A DNA stretch of 46,602 nt from positions 1 to 46,602 of the forward strand of contig NZ_JASLDS010000009.1 of assembly GCF_030151385.1 (NCBI RefSeq), given 5' to 3'. Below, one piece after another: positions 17,600 to 25,543 of the stretch. The position numbers and the translations under genes are program-made. The notes under the pieces are model-generated. The model searched no databases. It saw only the letters and a program-made list of their open reading frames with translations, and was not told the origin of the DNA. Origin of the DNA: Soonwooa sp. (GTDB lineage: Bacteria > Bacteroidota > Bacteroidia > Flavobacteriales > Weeksellaceae). Position 1 is the stretch's first letter. Every line of letters starts with the position of its first letter.

Positions 17600-17606
17600 C
17601 AGTAAT

Positions 17607-17648
17607 AAACCCTAATCTATTGATAATAAATAGTTTAGGGTTTTTTGT
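17607..17648 (+). terminator. Terminator after tRNA-Cys
   Basis: AAACCCTA...CTATT / AATAG...TAGGGTTTTTT hairpin with a T-run, 8 bp after the tRNA. Confidence 0.85.
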
Positions 17649-17731
17649 TTTCCTAATGTTCCAAAGAAATTCTAACGGATAGGAAATTTACCTAGAAACC
17701 TCATCTTTTTTGCTATAAAATGTTTTTAGAT

Positions 17732-18292
17732 TTAATAACTATCAAAACCAACAGCAACGCTATTTACTAAATAGATTTTAATTCTTTTAAAACTATAATC
17801 CATTACTGAAACCGTTTTCCCATTGTAAAAACTTTCGTAGGTTTTAGACGGACTTCCGAGCGTATCAAGCAAATAAAGATCTGTTAAAGATTTTTCTTTA
17901 ATCATTCTTTTTAGATCCATTTTTAAACCAGAATTATAACTACCAAAGTAAGACGATAAATCTACGTTATCAATATAATTTTTAATCTCTTCTGGAGTCT
18001 TTTCTTTGTTGTCGTGAACTACAACGTATAACGGATCTGTAGTAAGTGATTTTAAAACAACCGTACCGCTATAATCTTTGTTTTTTGAATAACCCATCCA
18101 CGCACGATCTTTAGGCGCAAAATACTTATTTGTCTCCAGTATATTAATTCCCACCTTATCACTCGGACACTTATCTCCAGACGGTAAATAACAATTAATC
18201 TTATTTGCTTTTGCTGGAGCGCTGGACTTTTTCTTTTGAGCAATACCTAACGAACAAACAGAAATAGAAAGTAATAGTAGTAATTTTTTCAT
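17732..18292 (-). CDS. Exported protein of unknown function
   Basis: 186 residues with a clear signal peptide (MKKLLLLLSISVCSLGIAQ) followed by a Lys/Ala linker. Two cysteines (INCYLPSGDKC) could form a disulfide. The C-terminal part (LLDTLGSPSKTYESFYNG...KIYLVNSVAVGFDSY) vaguely resembles the strand pattern of BamE/SmpA-like domains. That is only an impression. It is transcribed alone, divergently from a small membrane protein across ~100 bp containing a TTACGG-aaaa-CCGTAA palindrome (18352-18367). Confidence 0.7.
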   Translation of the reverse strand: MKKLLLLLSISVCSLGIAQKKKSSAPAKANKINCYLPSGDKCPSDKVGINILETNKYFAPKDRAWMGYSKNKDYSGTVVLKSLTTDPLYVVVHDNKEKTPEEIKNYIDNVDLSSYFGSYNSGLKMDLKRMIKEKSLTDLYLLDTLGSPSKTYESFYNGKTVSVMDYSFKRIKIYLVNSVAVGFDSY

Positions 18293-18351
18293 AGCTTAAA
18301 TTTAAGTTTACGCATAGGTAGAGTTTTTTTATGACTTTGTATTACGGAAAA

Positions 18352-18367
18352 CCGTAAGTTTGAAAAT
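18352..18367. promoter_or_regulatory. Palindrome in a divergent intergenic region
   Basis: TTACGG-AAAA-CCGTAA lies between two divergent genes of unknown function. It could be an operator or a small hairpin in the leader. There is no direct evidence of binding. Confidence 0.3.
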
Positions 18368-18394
18368 CTTTAAAGTCTCTCATAGATTACTACA

Positions 18395-18772
18395 ATGAAC
18401 AAGAAAGCTGTCGCTTTTTTACTTACGATGATGTTTCTACCATTGACCTGCTTTTTTGGTTATTGGTTTTTTGTTGCTATATCTGATAAAAGGTCTAATA
18501 AGGAAATATATCTTGATATGCGAAGAGAACTTCATTACGAATTTAAAATTGAAAGGATATATAGAGATGATCGAGGGCATAATGCTGTTACTTTAAAAGG
18601 CATTAATAAGGAAGATTACACAACTGTTCCTCCAAAATGGGAAAACGGAATTTTTGAAGTTGGTGATTCTATTGTGAAGAAAAAAGATTCGTTGAGAATT
18701 TTTCTTTATCGAAATCAAAAGTTAGATACGATTCTTGATTATCACAATATTTTTATCAGAGAAGATATTTAG
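18395..18772 (+). CDS. Small membrane-anchored protein of unknown function
   Basis: 125 residues. One N-terminal hydrophobic segment (~8-30, AVAFLLTMMFLPLTCFFGYWFF) is followed by a soluble charged beta-rich domain with a GxxV-type small barrel look (ENGIFEVGDSIVKKKDSLRI). I do not recognise the family. It converges on the minus-strand gene starting 3 bp after its stop. Confidence 0.6.
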   Translation: MNKKAVAFLLTMMFLPLTCFFGYWFFVAISDKRSNKEIYLDMRRELHYEFKIERIYRDDRGHNAVTLKGINKEDYTTVPPKWENGIFEVGDSIVKKKDSLRIFLYRNQKLDTILDYHNIFIREDI

Positions 18773-18774
18773 TC

Positions 18775-19395
18775 TTAGTCATTTTTCACATTGCGATAAC
18801 GATTGCTACAATAGACAGCAACTGCGCTAAAACCGCAATATATTGTATTGATGAGATAAGCGTAATTCTTGTTTTTGCCAAGAAAATCGGCATTGCCAGT
18901 CATCGATATGGCTACGCTTCCTAGTAAGATTGCCATCCAAAATACGACAAAGCAGCCTGTATTTCCTTTTAGGTTATCGAGATCCTGTTTTCTTCCATAG
19001 AAAAGTACAAGCAAATAATTGGGCAACCACGCTGCAATCGAGAATAACATCGCTTGGTTATAAGCGATAGCGATTCCAAATCCTAGAAAAATTGAAAAGG
19101 CAACAAAAAATACTAAAGCTGCAATTTTGGATTTTGAAGTTTGTTCGTCTTTTAAAATAAACAAAGGAATATTCATCATTAAAAGGAAAAATACAACCCA
19201 GAAATTGAAGAAATTACTTACTTCCCAAAATCTTGTGTTGAATAAATATAGGTTTACAATTCCCCAAATTATGAACAACATAATTTGTAAAATTGCGCCT
19301 TTCTCAAGTGGCGCTTTTTGCTTGAGATCGCTTTTTAACTTTGCTTTTATTTCAGCAATTTGGTCGTTGATTTCCTTTTGTTTCTTCTTGTCCAT
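18775..19395 (-). CDS. Polytopic membrane protein of unknown function
   Basis: 206 residues. An N-terminal charged amphipathic stretch (~1-30, DKKKQKEINDQIAEIKAKL) is likely coiled coil, followed by about six hydrophobic segments. No family motif is recognised. It lies 11 bp after the endonuclease/phosphatase-family gene on the same strand and probably shares its transcript. Confidence 0.65.
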   Translation of the reverse strand: MDKKKQKEINDQIAEIKAKLKSDLKQKAPLEKGAILQIMLFIIWGIVNLYLFNTRFWEVSNFFNFWVVFFLLMMNIPLFILKDEQTSKSKIAALVFFVAFSIFLGFGIAIAYNQAMLFSIAAWLPNYLLVLFYGRKQDLDNLKGNTGCFVVFWMAILLGSVAISMTGNADFLGKNKNYAYLINTIYCGFSAVAVYCSNRYRNVKND

Positions 19396-19406
19396 TGAGG
19401 TCGCTG

Positions 19407-20312
19407 CTACTTTTCAAGTTTTATAAGAACAGGAAAATGGTCACTAAAACCACTAAGATAACGAGAACCAGAATAGGTACGTAAGGGGTGTTTTGAGTTT
19501 TTGGCTCGGAGTTTTTCGTTTCGGAAGATGTAGGCTTTTTCATTTGTGTAATTTAAGTTGTTAAAAATATTTTTGGAATACAAAATTTGATCGAACAAAA
19601 GTCCTTTACTACCATAATAAGACGAGTATTGATTGTCGTTAAACAAGTTTTCGAACGGATTAACAAAAACCTTATGCCCAAAATTGTCAAGCAATAATTC
19701 TTTGATTTTTTCGCCGTTAGGATTTTCATTAAAATCGCCCATAATAATGATGGACTCTTGCTTTTCTATAATTGTTGTTAAGATATTCTTGAAAGCTTCG
19801 ATGATTTTGTTTCTTAAATTCCTTTTCTCGTCCTGAAGACGTTGTGAGGGTAGATGAAGTACAAACGCGTGAAGCGTTTTATCATTAAACTCAAATTCGG
19901 CGTGCAAAATATCTCGGGTGTCCGCGACCAAATTTTCAGAAATGTTAAAACTTAGACTTTGAAAATTTTTAAGTTTAAACTTTTCTTCATTGTAAAATAA
20001 TGCAACACTCAATCCGCGGGAATCATTTGATTTTTTATAAAGAAATTGATGATTAAGCAAAGGTGAATCTTCTTGCTTTAAATCTTCCAAAACTGAAATG
20101 CCACCAATTTCTGCAAGTCCTATTATTGAGGGGATTTGTCCAAAGTCTTCTTTGATCCAATTAAAGACATTTTTGATTTTTCGGAGTTTGAGACCATATT
20201 TGTAATCGTCCCAATTGTAAAGTCCAGAAGTCGATTTTTCGTGTTTTATATTTTCAGCTGGAAAAAAATTTTCAACATTATAAAACATAAATAATTCCGA
20301 AAGTGTCGACAT
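19407..20312 (-). CDS. Endonuclease/exonuclease/phosphatase (EEP) family protein
   Basis: 301 residues with the EEP metal-dependent phosphoesterase signature in order: YNVENFF (~11-17), GLAEIGG (~65-71), LHLPSQRL, the GDFNENPNGE metal-binding block (~193-202) and the C-terminal SGFSDHFPVLIKL with the catalytic Asp-His. There is no signal peptide, so it is cytoplasmic. The substrate (nucleic acid or phosphoester) cannot be told. A start at residue 9 (MFYNVENF) is also possible. Confidence 0.85.
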   Translation of the reverse strand: MSTLSELFMFYNVENFFPAENIKHEKSTSGLYNWDDYKYGLKLRKIKNVFNWIKEDFGQIPSIIGLAEIGGISVLEDLKQEDSPLLNHQFLYKKSNDSRGLSVALFYNEEKFKLKNFQSLSFNISENLVADTRDILHAEFEFNDKTLHAFVLHLPSQRLQDEKRNLRNKIIEAFKNILTTIIEKQESIIIMGDFNENPNGEKIKELLLDNFGHKVFVNPFENLFNDNQYSSYYGSKGLLFDQILYSKNIFNNLNYTNEKAYIFRNEKLRAKNSKHPLRTYSGSRYLSGFSDHFPVLIKLEK

Positions 20313-20423
20313 AAAAGGAGTTTTGAAAAGTTTTACTTTGGTTAAAGATAAGAAAATTTGGTTTTAATTAATGATATTTGGCTTTAGGCGATTAGATTTT
20401 CGGTAATGACTTTGCAAAAATGA

Positions 20424-20545
20424 TTAACAGGTCGCTCCTACGGAGCTCCTTCGCACTAATCAAACGCTTTCTATTAACAGATCGCTCCGACGGAGCTCGC
20501 TTTGTGATATTCTCTTGTATTAACAGGTCGTCCCTACGGGACTTC
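20424..20545. repeat. Three-copy array of a palindromic repeat (TTAACAGGTCGCTCCTACGG type)
   Basis: Copies begin at 20424, 20474 and ~20520, so the spacing is ~50 and 46 bp. Each opens with TTAACAG(G/A)TCG and contains a small palindrome: GCTCC-TAC-GGAGC, GCTCC-GAC-GGAGC, and TCCC-TAC-GGGA. The third copy has changed on both arms in a compensating way, which suggests that the hairpin matters. The array sits in the ~290-bp gap between the EEP gene and fabV. Confidence 0.7.
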
Positions 20546-20555
20546 CTACAAGAAA

Positions 20556-20581
20556 AAAGTCCAATGAAAACATTGGACTTT
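20556..20581 (-). terminator. Terminator of fabV
   Basis: AAAGTCCAATG-aaaa-CATTGGACTTT hairpin. On the minus strand it is followed by a T-run and lies 21 bp past the fabV stop. Confidence 0.85.
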
Positions 20582-20601
20582 ATATAATTTAGATTTATAA
20601 A

Positions 20602-21804
20602 TTATTCTGCAATACTCGGAACTTTTACATTCTCGTTAGCATCTTTTTCATAATCAATTCCGGCAATTTCGAAACCAAAAAGATTGAAGAAATCTTTTCT
20701 GTAACCTTCGATATCGCTGATGTCAGCAAGGTTTTCTGTTGTTACCTGATTCCATTGCTTTGCAACTTCAGCTTGTACATCTGCTGCCATTTCCCAGTCG
20801 TCGATACGGATTCTACCAGCGTCATCCAATGGAACAATGCCATCTGCCGTGTACAATCTCTCTGAGAAAAGACGTTCCATTTGTTCGATAGTACCTTCGT
20901 GTGTTCCTTTTGCCTTCATCACTTTATAAAGCAAAGAAATATACAACGGAACCACAGGGATTGCCGAGCTAGACTGTGTTACCAATGCTTTGTTAACCGA
21001 CACATATGATACTCCGTTAAGATCTTTTAGTAAATTATTAAGAACTGGAACCGTTGCTTCCAAATCGTTTTTAGCTTGACCAATTGTTCCATTTCTGTAG
21101 ATCGGGAATGTCAATTCTGGGCCGATATAAGAATAAGCAACCGTTTTAACACCGTCTGCTAATACGCCAGCATTTTTAAGATCTTCCATCCAGAATTTCC
21201 AATCTTCGCCACCCATAACAGCAATGGTATTGTCGATATCTTCGTCTTTGTCCACTGGTTGAATGCTGATGTCAGAAACAACACCAGTGTGGAAATCCAC
21301 CGTTTTGTTAGTGAAAGGCTCACCAATTGGCTTAAGAACTGATGCATAAGCCACGCCTGTTTTTGGATGCGTTCTTCTTGGAGACGCCAAACTATAAACC
21401 ACTAAGTCAACTTGTCCTAAGTCTTTTTTGATAAGTTCGATGGTTTCTTTTTTAACATCATCAGAGAAAGCATCTCCATTGATACTTTTTGCGTAAACTC
21501 CTGCTGCAGTAGCCTCCTTCTCGAAAGCTGCCGAATTGTACCAACCTGCAGTTCCCATTTTTCCTTCTGATGCTGGTTTTTCGAAGAAAACACCGATTGT
21601 CGCCGCGCCAGATCCGAAAGCTGCTTCTATTCTAGATGACAATCCGAATCCTGTAGAAGCACCGATTACCAAAACTTTCTTTGGACCATTTTTTAGTTCG
21701 CCTTTAGATTTTACATATTGAATTTGGTTTTTTACACTTTGTAACGCGCCATCTGGATGTGCGGTTAGACAAATGAAACCTCTTGTTCTTGGTTGGATAA
21801 TCAT
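20602..21804 (-). CDS. fabV: Enoyl-[acyl-carrier-protein] reductase FabV
   Basis: NADH-dependent reduction of trans-2-enoyl thioesters, the last step of the fatty-acid elongation cycle. 400 residues from the ATG at 21804 (MIIQPRTRGFICLTAHP). An upstream ATG adds eight non-conserved residues. It has the nucleotide-binding GASTGFGL (~48-55) and the FabV-specific active site Tyr-x8-Lys (Y236, K245 in IYRNGTIGQAK). FabV enzymes are typically insensitive to triclosan, as known for the family. Transcribed alone. Confidence 0.95.
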   Translation of the reverse strand: MIIQPRTRGFICLTAHPDGALQSVKNQIQYVKSKGELKNGPKKVLVIGASTGFGLSSRIEAAFGSGAATIGVFFEKPASEGKMGTAGWYNSAAFEKEATAAGVYAKSINGDAFSDDVKKETIELIKKDLGQVDLVVYSLASPRRTHPKTGVAYASVLKPIGEPFTNKTVDFHTGVVSDISIQPVDKDEDIDNTIAVMGGEDWKFWMEDLKNAGVLADGVKTVAYSYIGPELTFPIYRNGTIGQAKNDLEATVPVLNNLLKDLNGVSYVSVNKALVTQSSSAIPVVPLYISLLYKVMKAKGTHEGTIEQMERLFSERLYTADGIVPLDDAGRIRIDDWEMAADVQAEVAKQWNQVTTENLADISDIEGYRKDFFNLFGFEIAGIDYEKDANENVKVPSIAE

Positions 21805-21879
21805 TTTATTATTTTTTTGACTATGCAAATTAAGGAATTTTTTAGATTAATGCATGACATAATGCTTGGACTTTTATCG

Positions 21880-21906
21880 AAGGATTTACAATTATCCTTA
21901 TCTTTA
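21880..21906 (+). promoter_or_regulatory. Inverted repeat next to a -7-like box
   Basis: AAGGAT (21880-21885) and ATCCTT (21894-21899) flank the start of TATCTTTA (21899-21906), one mismatch from TAnnTTTG, 16 bp before the ATG at 21923. It could be an operator for the nuclease-fusion gene. Confidence 0.3.
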
Positions 21907-21922
21907 GGTTTAAAATTTAAAA

Positions 21923-22762
21923 ATGAAAATCAAAAATAATTTTGGTGAGCTGGTAGAATTTGATATTACAAAACTCGAATCCTCGCTTAGGAACTCGGGA
22001 GCAGCACCAGAAAGTATTAAAAAAGTTTTAGAACTTATCACACCAAAATGTTTCGACGGTATTACGACAAGAGAGCTTTATAAAATGGCTTTTGAAGCTT
22101 TGAAAGAGCTTTCTAGATCAGTTGCTGCGCGTTATAGTTTAAAGAGAGCTTTGTCAGAATTGGGACCAGCTGGTTTTTATTTTGAACAATGGATTTCGCG
22201 CGTTTTTCAAGCGCTTGGATACCAAACTATGACTGGGCAACATATCAAAGGTCACGCGGTAACACATGAAGCAGACGTTATTGCTAAAAAAGGAGACCGA
22301 ACGTATTGGATGGAATGTAAGTTTCGAAATACCGATGATGCCAAAATATCGGTAACAACACCAATGTACGTTTTGTCAAGAATCAAAGATATTTCGGGAA
22401 TTGATTATAAGTTATTTGGCGCGACAACACAGTTTACTGATGGTTGGTTGGTAACCAACGCCTATTTTACTAGCGATTCGACGACTTTTGCAGAATATTA
22501 TAAGCTAAAAATGTTGTCTTGGGATTATCCTCAAAACAGAGGTTTAAAAAATCTAGTGGATGCCAATGTTCTGTATCCTGTAACTTGTTTAACAACGATT
22601 AACGAAGTTGAAAAATCAAAGCTGTTAGAAAGTGGGTGTATCTTGGTAAAAGAGTTTGTAGAGAATCCAAAGTTCCTGAATTTGTTAAATCTAAAACCTG
22701 AGCAACAAGAATTGATGCTGCAAGAAGCAAAAGAATTATTAGTAAATAAAATCTCGGAGTAA
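21923..22762 (+). CDS. ATP-cone / Mrr-like PD-(D/E)xK nuclease fusion
   Basis: 279 residues. Residues 1-~85 form an ATP-cone (FDITKLESSLRNSGA...ITTRELYKMAFEAL...ARYSLKRAL), the nucleotide-sensing module of ribonucleotide reductases and NrdR. Residues ~85-190 look like a restriction-endonuclease-type fold with E88, D118 (HEADVIAK) and E131-C-K133 (WMECKF), the PD-(D/E)xK catalytic set. The C-terminal ~80 residues are unassigned. The gene has its own promoter region and terminator. The combination suggests a DNA-cleaving enzyme gated by nucleotide levels, but this is inference. No methylase is adjacent. Confidence 0.8.
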   Translation: MKIKNNFGELVEFDITKLESSLRNSGAAPESIKKVLELITPKCFDGITTRELYKMAFEALKELSRSVAARYSLKRALSELGPAGFYFEQWISRVFQALGYQTMTGQHIKGHAVTHEADVIAKKGDRTYWMECKFRNTDDAKISVTTPMYVLSRIKDISGIDYKLFGATTQFTDGWLVTNAYFTSDSTTFAEYYKLKMLSWDYPQNRGLKNLVDANVLYPVTCLTTINEVEKSKLLESGCILVKEFVENPKFLNLLNLKPEQQELMLQEAKELLVNKISE

Positions 22763-22768
22763 GTCAAA

Positions 22769-22796
22769 AAAAGCTTCGAGTTGTCTCGAAGCTTTA
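22769..22796. terminator. Terminator between convergent genes
   Basis: AAAGCTTCGAG-ttgt-CTCGAAGCTTT. The longer T-run is on the minus strand, so it mainly serves the M28 peptidase gene. Confidence 0.8.
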
Positions 22797-22803
22797 TAAT
22801 ATT

Positions 22804-24351
22804 TTAATTTGTCCCTTTACGCTTTGGCTCTTGTACTTCAGGCCATTTTTGACCGTCAGGAAGCACTCGTTTTTTGCGACTTACAAATTCCGAGTCTTCC
22901 GAAGCCATATACGTCATAACTGCAGCTGCAATGACATTGTTTTTAACTTCATCAAACATAATTTTGTCGTAGGTGTCTCTGTTGGTGTGCCATGTATAAC
23001 CAAAATATCCCCAATTGAGAGAACTCAACGAAATTCCAGGAATTCCAGCTGCTACAAAAGACGCGTGATCTGATCCACCGCCGCCAGGCATACCTGGGAA
23101 AGTTGTTTCGATGTTTTTGGAAACATTCTTTGGAAGTGCCGCCATCCATCTCGTCAAATAGTCATAAGAATCTACAAATCCTTGTCCTTGGATATTAATG
23201 ATACGTCCAGTACCATTATCTTGGTTAAAGGCAACTTGTGTGTTTTTGATAATCTCAGGATTGTCATAGACGAAGCCACGCGAGCCATTAAGACCTTGCT
23301 CTTCACTTCCCCAAAGTCCAATAATGATTGTTCTCTTATTGTTTGGATAATATTTTTTAAGAATACGAGCAGCTTCCATCATGGTAATCGTTCCTGTTCC
23401 GTTGTCCGTTGCGCCTTGCGCACCATCCCAAGAATCGAGATGCGCCGAAAGAATTACATATTCATTTGGTTTTTCTTTTCCAGGAATCGTTGCAATCGTG
23501 TTGAATGATTTTGCAGTTCCAAGATTTTGAGATTGGGTATTGATTTTTATTTTCGGCGTTTTTCCATTTTTTGCTAATCGGTAAAGCATACCGTAATCTT
23601 CCAAAGCGATGTCAATCATTGGAATGTTTTTGGTTTTTGCTCCAAAAATTCTGTTAGCACCCATAATGCCAGTCCAGTTAGAAATAACAATACCTGTGGC
23701 ACCAGCTTTTTCTAAAGCTTCGGGAAGAGAATTGTTGTCATAACCTGTATTTTTTATTAAAGTTTTGAAATCGTCTGCATCTTGGTCTTTTTGCTTTTTA
23801 TAAGCTTCATAATTTTCGGGAAGTGCAAATTCTTTTATTTGATAATCGGGTCTACCTGTGCGTTGGTATTGCGCCATCAAAACAATTTTGCCTTTTATCG
23901 TTTTTAGCCAAGATGAAAATTCTTCGGGATTCTTAATTTCTGGAAGTGTAACAACTTCTGCTTCTACAGCTTTTTTAGTTGCGGGTGACCAAGCGAGCTG
24001 GATGGCTTCAAGACTTTTGATACGCGGTGATGTCATTTCGACTTGGGTAATGCCTCGTTGCCAAGAAGCCCATTCGCCGAACTGCTGCTTTTTTGCGTCA
24101 ATACCCCAAGATTTGAATTTGTCAATTGTCCAATCATTGGCTTGTTCCATTGCTGGCGAACCTACCAATCGCGGTCCAATAACATCTAACAATTCGAATG
24201 CAAGTTTTTCTAATTGCGAGTTATTGTTGGTTTCGTTAACAATGTTTTGAACAATTGGGTCACGTTTTTCCGTTGCATTATTTTGTTGCGCAACCACCAC
24301 CTGAGTGGAAAGTAATAACGCAGCAAGTGTCATTTTCATGTTGATTTTCAT
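22804..24351 (-). CDS. M28-family zinc metallopeptidase (exported)
   Basis: 515 residues with a signal peptide (ending TQVVVAQ), so exported. A PA-like insert (~130-280) precedes the peptidase domain. The two-zinc M28 site is complete: H304 (AHLDSWD), D316 (GATDNGTG), E350/E351 (GSEEQG), D378 (NQDNGTG) and H455 (WHTNRDT). The family members are aminopeptidases or carboxypeptidases. Two further ATGs at residues 5 and 7 are possible starts. Confidence 0.9.
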   Translation of the reverse strand: MKINMKMTLAALLLSTQVVVAQQNNATEKRDPIVQNIVNETNNNSQLEKLAFELLDVIGPRLVGSPAMEQANDWTIDKFKSWGIDAKKQQFGEWASWQRGITQVEMTSPRIKSLEAIQLAWSPATKKAVEAEVVTLPEIKNPEEFSSWLKTIKGKIVLMAQYQRTGRPDYQIKEFALPENYEAYKKQKDQDADDFKTLIKNTGYDNNSLPEALEKAGATGIVISNWTGIMGANRIFGAKTKNIPMIDIALEDYGMLYRLAKNGKTPKIKINTQSQNLGTAKSFNTIATIPGKEKPNEYVILSAHLDSWDGAQGATDNGTGTITMMEAARILKKYYPNNKRTIIIGLWGSEEQGLNGSRGFVYDNPEIIKNTQVAFNQDNGTGRIINIQGQGFVDSYDYLTRWMAALPKNVSKNIETTFPGMPGGGGSDHASFVAAGIPGISLSSLNWGYFGYTWHTNRDTYDKIMFDEVKNNVIAAAVMTYMASEDSEFVSRKKRVLPDGQKWPEVQEPKRKGTN

Positions 24352-24445
24352 AGACTTTTCTTTTATACATTTAAGCTTTCAAGATAAGAATATAATGCGG
24401 ATTTGCAAAGTCTGTAAAGAATGTATTTTATTTTAAACAAAAGTG

Positions 24446-24453
24446 TATTTTTG
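24446..24453 (+). promoter_or_regulatory. -7 box (TATTTTTG) for the GNAT gene
   Basis: Matches TAnnTTTG, 19 bp before the ATG at 24473. Confidence 0.5.
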
Positions 24454-24472
24454 AAGTCTATTTTATTTAATA

Positions 24473-24994
24473 ATGAAAATCTTTCCTATTTTAAAAACTG
24501 AGCGATTAATAATGTCGCCTTACACTTTAGATGATGCTCCTGTTGTTTTTATCCAACGTTCTAGCTTTGATGTGATGCAATACATCAAAAGAGAGCCTTA
24601 TACAGATGTATCGCAGGCAGAAGATTTTATTAAATTAATCCTCGAATTATTTGATAAAGATGAATCTATAACTTGGGGCTTACGCTACGAAGAAAACGGC
24701 GAATTGTTGGGTTCGATTTGTCTTTGGAAGTTTTCGGAAGATCGAAAAACGGCGGAAATCGGCTACGACCTTAGACACGAATTGCACGGAAAAGGCTTGA
24801 TGTCTGAGGCGATGAAAGTGGTGCTAGATTATGGTTTTCATGTTTTAAAACTAAATCAAATTGAAGCTTTCACAAGTTTCAAAAACAAGTCGTCTATTGC
24901 TTTGTTGGAAAGATTTAATTTTAAATTAAATGAGGAACGAAAAGATGATGGCAACGAAGACAATTTAATATTTGAATTAAAAGCAGATTCGTAA
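24473..24994 (+). CDS. GNAT-family N-acetyltransferase (RimJ/RimL-like)
   Basis: 173 residues with the RimJ/RimL-type opening (ILKTERLIMSPYTLDDAP), the acetyl-CoA pyrophosphate-binding loop RHELHGKGLMSEA (~103-115), and the typical C-terminal NQIEAFTSFKNKSSIALLERFNF pattern. The substrate could be a protein N-terminus or a small amine. Transcribed alone. Confidence 0.9.
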   Translation: MKIFPILKTERLIMSPYTLDDAPVVFIQRSSFDVMQYIKREPYTDVSQAEDFIKLILELFDKDESITWGLRYEENGELLGSICLWKFSEDRKTAEIGYDLRHELHGKGLMSEAMKVVLDYGFHVLKLNQIEAFTSFKNKSSIALLERFNFKLNEERKDDGNEDNLIFELKADS

Positions 24995-25024
24995 TTTTTT
25001 TGTTTTTGTACTTCTTTCTATAGT

Positions 25025-25540
25025 TTAGCAGTTTTCGTTTAACCTGAAAATTTTTATGATTGATTTGTCATGTGTCAAAAATGATACTTGGACGTAATCG
25101 CCTTTCATAAAGTTAGAATAATCCTTTATGCTTGCTGATAGTCTAATTTTTTTGTCGTTTGGAAGAGCAAAAGTTAACATCGTTTCCATTTCGGTTTTGT
25201 CCTTGTCGATAATATAGCTTATTAGAATTTGCTTCCCGCTTTCAAAATCTTTCAAAAACTTATTTTTCCAATAGATAGAGTAGAGGTAGAATATGCCTAT
25301 CAATGCGAGGAAACTTAGAAACATTGCACTAAAGAATAAAATGTTGTCACTCGTTTCGTATTTGGAAATTCGCCAATCGTCTGCCCACAATCTCATGACT
25401 ATTATGGTGCCAACCGCAAATGCAGAAACAAAAGGCGCCACTTTTCTAAGGCTTTTTACCTGATGCATACATTCTTCTTTTTCCTGATAGGTCAGCGGAA
25501 TGTTTTCTTTTAATTCTATTTTGGAAGCGTCAATCTGCAT
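25025..25540 (-). CDS. Two-TM membrane protein of unknown function
   Basis: 171 residues with two hydrophobic segments (~34-50 and ~66-88) and a C-terminal soluble beta domain (~100-171). It starts 3 bp after the symporter gene stop and is almost certainly translated from the same mRNA. No family is recognised. A role linked to the symporter is possible but unsupported beyond position. Confidence 0.7.
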   Translation of the reverse strand: MQIDASKIELKENIPLTYQEKEECMHQVKSLRKVAPFVSAFAVGTIIVMRLWADDWRISKYETSDNILFFSAMFLSFLALIGIFYLYSIYWKNKFLKDFESGKQILISYIIDKDKTEMETMLTFALPNDKKIRLSASIKDYSNFMKGDYVQVSFLTHDKSIIKIFRLNENC

Positions 25541-25543
25541 AAT

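Noticed and set aside
20424..20545. Possible CRISPR array
   Set aside because: Only three imperfect units, spacing of unequal length, internal hairpins of changing sequence and no cas gene nearby. It fits an interspersed palindromic repeat family better.
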